Under the pieces are notes generated by a model. The model was not told where the DNA came from. It saw only the letters and a list, made by a program, of their open reading frames with translations, and made no database searches. Below, in pieces: positions 49,937 to 60,104 of a DNA stretch of 64,000 nucleotides (position 1 is its first letter; every line of letters begins with the position of its first letter). This stretch comes from Carex sylvatica. Lineage: Eukaryota > Streptophyta > Magnoliopsida > Poales > Cyperaceae. Position numbers and translations under genes: made by a program. The stretch lies in NCBI GenBank assembly GCA_964058845.1, contig CAXKVR010000141.1:124001-188000 (forward strand), given 5' to 3'.

Positions 49937-49960
49937 CTTAACCCTAACCCTAACCCTAAA
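49937..49960. repeat. Short telomere-like (CCCTAA)3
   Basis: AACCCTAACCCTAACCCTAA, three hexamer units. Too short to imply an interstitial telomere; possibly part of the MULE's degenerate repeats. Confidence 0.6.
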
Positions 49961-50176
49961 TTTAACTAATCAAATCGAAAAAACTTACATTCAAGAGCGG
50001 GGAAGGAGCGGAGCAGTCACGGCGGCAGCGGCAGGGGCGGAGACAGGAGCGGCGACGCAAATCTTTTCTTCTTTTTTCTTCTTTTTTCCCTTTTTTTGGT
50101 TTGGTTCGGAGCAGGGGCAGAGGGGGGGCGGGATTAGGGCAGAGGAGGGGGTGGGAGGGAGGGCTGCTGGGTGGGG

Positions 50177-50409
50177 AATATAATGCATAGTGGACCGCCA
50201 GGGGGGGGGGGGCGGTTTGCTTGGGGTAGTGGACCGCCCAGGGTTGGGGCGGTTTGGTTGGGGTAGTGGACCGCCTTGGGCCCTGGCGGTTTCCTTCAAT
50301 AATTGGGCCGCCCGTGGGCCTGGCGGTCGGGGTAGTAATAAAAATTAATTAATTACAGGGGCATTGTTAAAATTTAGTTTTTTTTTAGGTGTATTAATAA
50401 AAATGGCCG
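50177..50409 (-). repeat. MULE right terminal inverted repeat
   Basis: Inverse of 41292-41520, including a run of 12 G where the left TIR has 6 C. Outer end AAAAATGGCCG followed by the target duplication atataagca. Confidence 0.9.
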
Positions 50410-50815
50410 ATATAAGCATATCCCCACATATGCTTATAACTCATTTTTGTGCTTCCAATGTCCAAATGGTCGATCTAAACCGTTCATCTTGTTCTCCATA
50501 TTAATATGTGATTGGAAACTAAATTTTATATTTTTATGAATTTTTTTACTATTTATTAAGCCACTTTGAAAATCGCTGATCCAACGGTGGCTGCACAAAA
50601 CAGTAAAATCAGCGGCCACCGTTGGATTAATAATTTTCAAAGTGGCTTAATAAATAGTAAAAAAATTCAGAAAAATGTAAAATTTAGTTTTCAATCACAT
50701 ATTAATATGGAGAACAAGATGAACGGTTCAGATCGACCATTTAGACATTGGAAGCACAAAAATGAGTTATAAGCATATGTGGGGATATGCTTATATAAGC
50801 ATAGTAGCCAACCTC
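50410..50815. mobile_element. Right fragment of MITE split by the MULE
   Basis: Continues the MITE whose first 28 bases are at 41,264-41,291. After removal of one 9-bp duplication the joined element would be 425 bp, the same as its sibling at 40,791-41,215. It ends TAGTAGCCAACCTC before a (TA)n tract. Confidence 0.9.
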
Positions 50816-50837
50816 ATATATATATATATATATATTT

Positions 50838-51060
50838 GGAAAGTATAGACATAGTCGCGCAAGGACAGTTTTATAGATTAATTGGGGTCTATTAATATTT
50901 GCGAGTGGAAATCGAATTAATAGAAGTGTTCATGCATCACGAAAAATTAATGTTTTGAATTTTATAGAAAGGTTTTTTAAAAAAATCAGCGGAAATTTTA
51001 AATAAATAAGAGATGAAAATCCGCACTAGAGATAAAAGTTATGTGCGAGGGAAGAAACAG
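50838..51060. repeat. Dispersed repeat, uninterrupted copy
   Basis: Same repeat as the flanks of the hAT at 36,187-37,170. Here the equivalent junction reads GTGTTCATGCATCACGAAAA with no insertion. A second partial copy of its left portion (ACATAGTCCGACAAGCATAA) starts near 51,100. Confidence 0.55.
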
Positions 51061-52157
51061 AACTAACAACTGTCATCTACTTGAATTGAATTAAGTAGAC
51101 ATAGTCCGACAAGCATAATTTTCTAAATTAGCATCCGTTGCTATTTGAGAGCGCATGTTACACTGGTAATACATCAATAATTAAAGCAACCACAAATATA
51201 TATCAAGTCCAATAATAGGAATATATAATCATAATTTCAGTCTCACACACACAAGTGTTATTATTTTTTATGATACAAATTTAGTCTCCGATCAAACAAC
51301 CAAACTACAAAATTAAAGGTGAATTTCACCGTGAATTTTGAGATTGGAGAAGGTGCTGAAGAGGCTTTGATTTGTCACGAGGTTTATTACACCAGAATCA
51401 GGGACTATCTCAGGTGCTATTGGTGACCTGGTCTGTGTTATTGCCACTATACAATGACAATAATTGATAAAATAAGGAATGTATTTGTTGGAGAAAAATG
51501 GTTATCTGTTGATCATTGTATTCTGTCCAAGAAAATGGCATGGAATTTTATAACTCAATTTTAATAGTTTATCATTATCTGCTTTTCTATAATTTACATG
51601 TTCATCTTAACCTGACAGGTTACCTAGGCTAGTGTGACCTACTAACACCTACCGTTGATTAAAATATTTCTTTTTCTTTTTCTAACCAAGTCAAAATTAG
51701 ATGAATCATAATCTCGATCGGAGTTACTTTAGTACAGTTTGTTAGATATCAATCAAAACAAATGTTATAGCAACATAAGAAAGGTGGATTGAAATATGGT
51801 AGCACTAAATTTTTTGTATTGAGCAAATAATATGCATGCAAACTTTGCAAAGTAAATATCATGTTTCCTTTCTTGTGAGCTTTTTCTGGTAGATTGCAAT
51901 AATAAGTTACTGATGAATATATTGCCAATTTGTCAAACACCAGATGAAACCAGCTGAACTGCTATTGACAACCTCTTATAAACAGGAATATATTGCTCCT
52001 ATTTATTTATATTTGATAACGAACGAACGAGAGAGTTTGTGTCAAATTGTGACACTGTAAATAAATCATTCCGATAGAATTACAAGTAAATAAATAAGGG
52101 AAAAAAGTAACAAACAGCAGAAATACAAAACTCTGTATGGTCAGGGGTGCAAAATGC
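51061..52157. other. Intergenic / SINAT 3' flank
   Basis: No gene recognised; the last part is probably 3' UTR of the minus-strand SINAT gene. Confidence 0.4.
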
Positions 52158-53856
52158 TCACTCCTCTTTCCAAATGCGGCCAGTAATACGCAGCTTGAGT
52201 TCCTTACTTGTACTCCCGGAGAAGGAAAGAGCCACATTCCTGTAAATTATGAGGCCATCATAGCTGTCCCTAATCTTTCTATGGTTGTCCCGAATACTTC
52301 TCGGTATTCCTTGCCATACCATCTTCCTGCTATTGCCCCCAACTTCGAGGGTATATCTGAAATTATTTGCCTCACTCTCTTCTCCCATAAATCTCAAGAA
52401 TGCCATATAAACTGGTTCTTTTCCAAGAACAAAGGCCTCGAAGTGGAGGCAAAAATGTTTCTCAAAGCAATTAAATACCTATTAAAGCAAATCATAATGA
52501 AAGAAAATTAGCACACCTCTGAAACTTAACAGATGTCATGAAGAAAGGAAAACACTAATTGACACAATGATACAACTTAGCAAAATATGCAATTTAATGG
52601 TTCAACACAGTAATAGGAAATAATACATATCTGTACCAGTATCCGAAACAAAATTTCTTATAGAAGCTGAAACTCAGTAAAGGTATTTGATTGGTGAACT
52701 TCTGACACTGCAAAAAGTTAGAAAAGAAAAAAGAGAAAAAAAAGAAAAGAGAAAGAAGGTTCTTACCGTGAGCATCCAAGTGGCATTCTCCACTTCATGT
52801 GGGTTTGACTTCACATACCGATGATTAAATGAGCACCCATCATGCATATCAACCTTGTGATCACTCCTCAAATGTGCCACCAACATAGGTATGTCTCCCA
52901 TGGTGGGGCACTCTGATCCTGCATAGGGACAATAGTATGGCCTGAGTTCACATGTTTTCTCGTGCTTTATTTTCTGGTAGTAAGGTAGGACCATGGTGCA
53001 GCCCTCAGACTGGTACCGGCATGGAAGTTCTAGAAACTCAGCCACTTTTTCAAGGGCGAGACAGCGTATGCTTCCCAGTTCTCTCCGGCATGTGGGGCAC
53101 TGATCTTCAACCCTTACCTTACAGCTCGAGCACAGGACATGTCCATTTGGGCACTACAGAAGAGGAGAGGATCAATATAGGATGTTAAACAGATAAATAA
53201 AGGGGGTTCTGGCCAATAATATCAATCAGTACTTATCCATTCTGTAGAAATTGTGAGTTAATGGTTCTCACTGAATGCATATATTGTCAACACATATATA
53301 TTTCTTTCTTTCCTATTTTCTAGTTGATGCTCGTGTTTTGGACAAGTTTCTTCGCAAAAACCACAAACTGTACATACTGATACAAAAGTAAATTAAATTT
53401 ATTGGTGGTGTATATTTCAGATCACTCAATTAAGCGCCAAAGTTATAACTTCCTATGTCTTGCAAATATCTATTCAGGGCTTATATTTGTTACAGGTACT
53501 TCTGTAAGCACTTGAAATTATGGAATTTGTTACGTAGTGATATACAGTAGGAATTTTTCTTATATTTTTTTTGCTAAAATAATTCATATTCTCGTATAAC
53601 AATGCAGGTCGAGAGAGAGAACCTGGTATATGGGAGGGCATAAAGAGTTGGTGCAGACTGGGCAGTCAAATAGGTCGCTGACACTCGTGGCAGAGGTCAA
53701 CACTGGACCCGTTATTGCTTCTGATTTGGGTGTCATTGCATTTGACGCTTTAAAAAATGTGCATCGGTCTACAACCGGCAAGGTTTCAAGCACTGCTATC
53801 TCATCATCTGTTTCTAATTCAGGTATGTCTCTTGTGCTGTGGGGCCCACTTGCCAT
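52158..53856 (-). CDS. SINAT: SINAT-type (seven in absentia) E3 ubiquitin ligase
   Basis: Three minus-strand coding exons, 53856-53623, 53153-52767 and 52478-52158, in phase 0 throughout, encode 313 aa, the usual SINAT length. A C3HC4 RING at about residues 62-97 (FDCPVCTNSLCPPIYQ / CPNGHVLCSSC ... CPTCRRELG) spans the first intron. It is followed by the SIAH-type zinc finger (CRYQSEGCTMVLPYYQKIKH ... C), then the SINA/TRAF-like substrate-binding domain (VENATWMLTVFNCFEKHFCL ... ELKLRITGRIWKEE). The family forms dimers that ubiquitinate targets such as transcription factors and autophagy regulators. The start is the first ATG of the exon; upstream sequence is a leader with no in-frame extension. 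No disruption seen. Confidence 0.94.
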
Positions 53857-54650
53857 TACAAATAATTTAATTATTGTGTAAATTATTTTTGTTCTTTTTT
53901 TTTTTTTTTCCTTTACCAGAATGACTCAGTACCCCTGCATTGAACATTGAAAAAAAAAACTTGTCATTTATCAGCTAGTGACAGTGCTCATCTGAGCACG
54001 ATCCTTTGTTATATTGGTTTCTGTTTTCTGATTATTCCGGGTTGCATTTTTTTTGTCTTTCTTGTTTGATGAATTTAAGCTGGGTTTCATAAAAAAGCTG
54101 GAGAGAGAGAGAGAGAGAGAGATTTGTGGTAAAAGAATTAGTCTTGTGGGAATAGAAGATAAAAAGCAAGGGCAGGAGAAGTTTCCTTGACAATTAGGCA
54201 ACCTCGATAATTAAAAAAGGATTATGAAGAGAGAAAGGGCTCAAATTTCCTCACTCATTTGAATCCAATTTAAGTCTCCTTTTCATTTTTGCCCAAAATG
54301 GTGACGATTTTACTCCCCTCTTCATTTAAGATCAAAGTATCGGTAAAACCAAAATTCAAATTGGATTCAAATAAACTCCCCTCGATCCAACGCATATCCA
54401 AGAAACCACAATTTGGATGAAACTGCATACTACATTTTGAATTAAAGCAACTCGCATCAATGCAGTTCAACAAGAGCCTAAGTCAAATTACAAAAAAAAA
54501 AAAGAAAAAAGAAAAAAAAGTAGAGTTAATTAGCCAAAGATTCGCACCTTGATTTGCATCGGAAGCAAACAGTTTGGTTGAATAATAGGAGAGAGTAAAG
54601 CGTAGAGAAAGAGAAGTGTTTGATTTGGCTGGAAAGTAGCCTTCTGAAAA
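53857..54650 (-). other. Leader region of the SINAT gene with probable 5' UTR intron
   Basis: On the minus strand, ATGCAAATCAAG|GTGCGAA (donor near 54,548) and TTCAATGCAG|GGGTACTGAG (acceptor near 53,937) could remove a ~610-bp leader intron. Plant SINAT genes commonly have a leader intron. The first exon would begin near 54,600-54,660. A GA-repeat (about 54,100-54,121) lies inside the intron. Confidence 0.45.
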
Positions 54651-54659
54651 AGGAACTCA

Positions 54660-55627
54660 AAATTAAAATCTTATTTGGAAATTTCTCCGTGCGGTGGAGC
54701 GTCTTTGACTATACAACAACACCGAGTCTCTGCACTTATTTTTAAATTTATGTGGGTCCCGTTTTCATTGAAATAGTATTTGTACTCCAGAACTACGCAA
54801 GGTTCACGCAAAAGAGTGTAAGTGCGCATTGACTATGACTATTGACCCCACTGCACAGGAAGGCGACAACTTGTTTGTATTGTTTCGTTTGGCTAATTGG
54901 ATGGGTTTATCGGGTACGGATTCAGTGCCCGCAGCTCCGAAAACAACAAATTACCAAATCAAGTTCATCAACGACATCATGTACCTAACAAAAGGAATCA
55001 TGCACCTAAACTGTTTTTTGGACGATGTTGAAGTAATAATAATAATTAATTACAAGAGAAATACGAGATAATGAATCTTAGCCAGATCCGAGTCGGTCCT
55101 TTTCGATACAATGTTTCAAGACAAGTAGCGTCTAGGAGAAGAATGATAACAAACAAAAATGTACTTGTCTAAATGGGCTTAGCCCAATACAAACTTCCTT
55201 TCTGGCCCATTTGGCCTGTTTACGACAAGAAGCATCTCCTTTCTTCTATAGGTCCAACGTGTGTAATTTTTTCTTGTCAAAAGATCAGACACAGCCACAC
55301 AGGATGGAGTATTACTAAACTTCAGCGGGACAAAATAAAATATTTAAAAGAGATAAAATATCTACTCCACCTTTCAACGATATAATTATAATCGTACAAG
55401 TAGAAGATCGCCGTATAGATAAATATAAATCATAACTTCATACCACTTAAAATCGAACTTGACATTTAATGCCAATTAGATCTTGTCCTTTAAGCAACTT
55501 TCCATCAAAATACATGTATTTACTCGTATTTTTTTTTTAAATACATGCACCCCACAATCATGCATAGTGTTGTTAAAATTGTAAAATTGAATCTATTGTT
55601 ATTTTTCTTTTAAACATTCAGAATATA
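54660..55627. other. Intergenic / SINAT promoter side
   Basis: No gene recognised; ORFs at 54,829-55,071 and 55,173-55,385 have no family resemblance. Confidence 0.45.
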
Positions 55628-55636
55628 TAAATAAAA

Positions 55637-56176
55637 GGGAAAATTTCATGTATACTCCTAAAGAAATTCAAAATTGCGTATTTCCCCCTCTAAAGTTCGA
55701 AATTACCTATCCTCCCCCCTTTAAACTTAAAAAACTCACAAAGTTACATATTTATTGACTTTTATATTAAAACTCATTTTAAATTTATAAAATATCCATT
55801 TTACCATTTATTAAAAACATAGAAAATATATAGTATGTTTAAGAAAAAAAATATCAGTCTTATAATTGGCCTGTTTTCTAGGACAAATGATTAATTTACC
55901 TGCTTCAGATGCATACACAAAATGAACCATTTGCCCTAAAAAACTGACCAAATTATAAAACTAACATTTTTCTTAAATAAGCTACAAATTTTTTGTACTT
56001 TTAATGAAGGGTAAAATGAGTAATTTATAAATTTAAAATTAGTTTCAATATAAAAGACAATAAAATTGATAAATCTGTGAGTTTTTGAAGTTTAGAGAGT
56101 GAAATACGTAATTTTTATTTTACTGCGAAAAATACATAATTTTAATGTTTTTTAGGAGTATACGTGAAATTCTCCC
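55637..56176. mobile_element. Mutator-like MITE with 9-bp target duplication
   Basis: 540 bp. Left end GGGAAAATTTCATGTATACT and inverted right end GGGAGAATTTCACGTATACT. The 9-mer taaataaaa flanks both ends exactly (55628-55636 and 56177-56185). Much of the interior folds (TTTAAACTTAAAAAACTCAC / GTGAGTTTTTGAAGTTTAGA). Non-coding. Confidence 0.8.
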
Positions 56177-56430
56177 TAAATAAAAAATATCCTTATTAGA
56201 TGAATTCGTTCATGTCCAACTTTTTTTATTTCGTCCTTATAACATTTGTAAAATGTTTTAAATACATGCATTTCGTCAAAGACTCAAAAGTAAAGATATT
56301 GACTTCATATCTTCACCCCAGAACTCACTATTGCTAAAAAGCTTTCGAAATCAAACATAAAATGTGGAATTTTTAAAATCAGATATTTTAGTATTTTTTT
56401 TAAAGTACCAGGATATATAAAAGAAAGAAA

Positions 56431-57134
56431 AAATTAATTATTTGTCACTCCAAAACTTTCAAATTATAAAAATATCATTCTGAAATTTAAAATTATAAAA
56501 ATATCACTCTAAACTTCATTAATTTATAATTTTACCACTCCAAATAATTAATAACTAAAATACTCTCTATTCTTCTCCAACCTCCTCTTTCTTCTCCTGC
56601 CATGGCGAAAGGCAACTGAGAAATGTGAAGGGCGCTAGCAACATCGAGAATTTCGGTCTTTCCTTTGCTTTTTTCTCTTTCGCTTTTTTTGCTTCGCACC
56701 TAGTGTGTTCAAGCTCACGGCTTCTTATCGGATCTGGAAAGAATTGTTTTTCTTCTGCAGTCTATTGATGACCGATTCTCTGCCTTTGACTTTTTTCCCT
56801 TTACATCCATTTAATATATAAAAGATGAACAACCCACGTATACATAGTGGCCGAGTACAAAACTAGTCCCCAAATCATGTGTACGACGGTGCATGTGATA
56901 GCCCCTTCTAATCTAAACAGTGGGTAAGCTTGTTGTATAAAAAGGAATCAAGAGAAGAAGAGATGGAGAAGAAAAAGAGGAGAAAAATGAAGGGTATTTT
57001 AGTAATTAATTATTTAGAGTGGCAAAATTATAAATTAATGAAATTTGGAGTGACATTTTTATAATTTTAAATTTTGAGATAGTATTTTTATAATTTGAAA
57101 ATTTTAAAGTGACAAATAACTAATTTTTAAAAAA
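56431..57134. mobile_element. Non-autonomous element with ~140-bp inverted repeats
   Basis: The left arm (AATTATTTGTCACTCC ... CATTAATTTATAATTTTACCAC) is inverted at the right (GTGGCAAAATTATAAATTAATG-like ... AAAGTGACAAATAACTAATT). Each arm also repeats the phrase AAATTATAAAAATATCA internally. The centre (about 56,575-56,985) is GC-richer with TTCTCTTCTCC-type tracts and might be captured sequence. No clear target duplication. Confidence 0.6.
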
Positions 57135-57200
57135 TATTCCACAAATCCGTGTATGGTATTTGGTATCCCCTTCTAATCTAAACAGTGGGTTTGTCCAAAA

Positions 57201-58083
57201 TAGTGGGTTGCAAAAATTCGACCCGGACCGCCCGACCTGACCCGCCCATGCCCGGTACCCGGGGTACCCGTGCCCGAGCCCGGGTATAGGTCGGGTAAAC
57301 GGGTACACGGGTAGGGGCATAAAACAGGTAGGGTACGGTTAGAGTATTGCTTTTACCCGCCTGGGTCGGACCCGACCCGTACCCGCCCGTGCCCGTTACC
57401 CGGGTTATCCGTGCCCGAGCCCGGGTATGGTCGGGTAAACGGGTAGACGGGTACGGGTAAAAAACGGGTAGGGTACGATTTTTTGGTTCAAAACCCGACC
57501 AAACCCGGTTCGATTTAAGTCCGACCCGACCCGACCAACCCGACCCGGACCCGGACCCGACCCCGACCCGACCCGACCCGACCCGACCTGACCCGTACCC
57601 GACCCCGTACCCGACCCCGTACCCGACCCCGTACCCGACCCGTACCCGTTAAAAAATTCAAAAAAATTCAAAAAAATTCAGAAAAATTCAAAAAAATTCA
57701 AAAAAAATTCAAAAAAATTCAGAAAAAATTCGAAAAAATTCGAAAAAATTCAAATTTTTTTGAAATTTCGAATTTGCCGCCTAAAAAAAAAAAAAAAAAA
57801 AAACAGAAAAAACCAGAAAAAAAACAGAAAAAAAAAAAAAAAAAAAAAACCGGACCGGACCGGGTACCCGACCCGGACCGGGTACCATACCCGGACCGCC
57901 CTACCCGTGCCGGGTACCACGGGCACGGGTAAAACTCGGGTCGGGTACGGTTTTTGAAAATTATACCCGAGTATACCCGCCCCGAGATACCCGTTTACCC
58001 GACCTACCCGTACCCGACCAAATCCGTGGCCCGACCCTGGGTAAACCCGGTCCGCCCGAGCCCGGTCCGAGAGCAGCCCACTA
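57201..58083. mobile_element. Nested non-autonomous hAT derivative forming the left end
   Basis: Starts TAGTGGGTTGC and ends GCAGCCCACTA, i.e. inverted TAGTGGGCTGC (10 of 11). The left part (57,226-57,650) and right part (57,850-58,083) both consist of CCCGACCCGTACCCG-type repeats separated by AAAAAATTC and A-rich tracts. The 8-mer after its right end (ggtacggt) does not match gtccaaaa. Confidence 0.75.
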
Positions 58084-58589
58084 GGTACGGTTACTTGGTT
58101 CAGTACCCGGGCATACTCAACCCGAATTACGCCCGTACCCGCCTGACTCGACTCGCCGCCCAACCATATCCGTACTCGACCCGTACCCGTTAAAAATTTC
58201 AAAAAAATTCAATTTTTTTTTAAATTTTGAAATTCCCGCCGGTTCAACCGGGTCCGGACCGGTCGGACCCACCATCTCGTCGGTTTTTTTTTTGTTTTTT
58301 TTTTCAAATTCTTTTTTTCAAATTTTTTTTTTTTCAAATTTTATTCCCTCTCCAATATTTTCTTTAAATACTCCTTCTTCCTCTCAAAAAATTCACACTC
58401 TCATTCTCTCATCTCTCAATCTCTCATTCTCTCAATCTCAATTCTCAAATTTTATTATTCTCAATTTTTTAATTTATTGTTTAAAAAAAAATATAATTGT
58501 AAATTTAATTCATTCTACAAATCTGCAAACGAAATTACGAAGTTCAACACCTCCCGCAAGATTTTTTCGCGAGATTTAAAGGTAACATT

Positions 58590-59480
58590 TATTTCATTTT
58601 AGATTAATTTATTTTTGTAGAGTACATTTAAATTTATGCTAGATTTATTGAATATTTAGTAATTAGATTTGTTAGATTTGTTAAATTTATTAAGTATTTA
58701 GATTTGTTAGATTTATTTATGTTAGATTTGTTAGATTTATTGAATATGTTAGATTTATTTAGTTTATGTTAGATTTGAATATGTGAAGTAATTATATTTG
58801 TTTTGAATATGTTAGATTTTATTTTTCAAATTGTTAGATTTATATTTATTATGTGAAAAAAATTGGTTAGTTTTATTTTTTTGAATATGTGAAGTAATTA
58901 AATTTGTTTTGAATAGGTTAGATTTATTTTTCAAAATTCGGATTTATTTTTAATATGTTAAAAAAATAGGTTAGTTTTATAGATTTGAATATGTGAAGTA
59001 ATTATATTTATTTTGAATAGGTTAGATTTATTTTTTAAAATTCGGATTTATTTTTAATATGTGAAAAAAATTGGTTAGTTTTATAGATTTGAATATGTGA
59101 AGTAATTATATTTGTTTTGAACATGTTAATTTTATTTTTTCAAATTGTTAGATTTATTTTTAATATGTGAAAAAAATTGGTTAGTTTTATTTTTTTGAAT
59201 ATGTGAAGTAATTATATTTGTTTTGAATAGGTTAGATTTATTTTTCAAAATGTTAGATTTATTTTTAATATGTGAAAAAATAGGTTAGTTTTATTTTTTT
59301 GAATATGTGAAGTAATTATATTTGTTTTGAATAGGTTAGATTTATTTTTCAAAATTCGAATTTCTTTTTAATAGGTTAAAAAAATAGGTTAGTTTTATAG
59401 ATTTGAATATGTGAAGTAATTATATTTGTTTTGAATAGGTTAGATTTATTTTTCAAAATTCGGATTTATTTTTAATAGGT
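58590..59480. repeat. ~100-bp degenerate tandem repeat in hAT 5' intron
   Basis: The phrases GAATATGTGAAGTAATTATA, TTTGTTTTGAATAGGTTAGA and GGTTAGTTTTATAGATTTG recur about seven times in the same order. Probably within an intron of the transposase gene: a donor GATTTAAAG|GTAACATT lies at about 58,580. Confidence 0.8.
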
Positions 59481-59985
59481 TAGTTTTATAGATTTTTTTA
59501 ATTTCTGTTTTTTAAGTTCTGATTTTTAATTTCTGTTTTTTAAATTCTTTTTTTTTAATTCTGTTTTTTAATTTCTGTTTTTTTTAATTCTTTTTTTAAT
59601 TTCTGTTTTTTAATTTCTGTTTTTTAATTTCTGTTTTTAAATTTTGTTTTTAAATTTTGTTTTTAAATTTCTGTTTTTAAATTTCTGTTTTATTTCTGTT
59701 TTTTTTAATTCTGTTTTTTAATTTCTGTTTTTTAAATTCTGTTTTTTAAATTCTGTTTTTTTATTTTTGTTTTTTAATTTTTGTTTTTTTTAATTCTGTT
59801 TTTTAATTCTGTTTTTTAATTTCTGTTTTTTTAATTCTGTTTTTTTAATTCTATTTTTTTTTAATTCTGTTTTTAGATTTCTGTTTTTTAAATTATGTTT
59901 TTAAATTTCTGTTTTTTTAATTCTGTTTTTTAATTTCTATTTTTTAATTCTGTTTTTAAAATTTTTGTTTTTTATTTTTCAAATG
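59480..59985. repeat. Low-complexity TTTCTGTTTTTTAAT array
   Basis: More than thirty imperfect copies of TTTCTGTTTTTTAAT / TTCTGTTTTT form a T-rich, A/C-poor tract immediately before the first coding exon of the hAT transposase. Confidence 0.9.
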
Positions 59986-60104
59986 TATGTTAGAATTATT
60001 TTGAATAGGTTAAATAAATAGGTTACATATTTTTTTTAATATGTCAAGTAGTTTACATTTATTATTTTGAATAGGTTTAAAAAATATCATCTCATCGTGA
60101 TTCC

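Larger units (their letters stand above)
41292..50409. mobile_element. Complete Mutator-like element (MULE) carrying a PMD gene
   Basis: A 9118-bp element with long terminal inverted repeats at 41292-41520 and 50177-50409. Both begin CGGCCATTTTTATTAATAC and include the GC-rich ACCGCCAGG/GGCGGTCCACTA repeats. The repeats are about 95% alike, differing by a few substitutions and a C/G run. The perfect 9-bp target duplication atataagca (41283-41291 and 50410-50418) is diagnostic of Mutator elements. It carries a MURA transposase reading rightward (decayed) and a plant-mobile-domain gene reading leftward (open), in convergent orientation with each promoter near its own TIR. Inserted inside a palindromic MITE. 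Confidence 0.95.

Noticed and set aside
49937..49960. Interstitial telomere
   Set aside because: Only three CCCTAA units inside a repeat-rich transposon; not enough to infer a chromosome fusion or telomere type.
49560..50183. 207-aa ORF with long QPI repeats
   Set aside because: Generated entirely by the TTCAACCAA array plus the MULE end; equivalent open frames occur on the opposite strand (VEL and NWL repeats).
57405..58202. GC-rich ORFs on both strands (Gly/Thr and Pro/Tyr/Thr-rich)
   Set aside because: They are the hAT subterminal ACCCG repeats read as codons; no domain, no splice logic.
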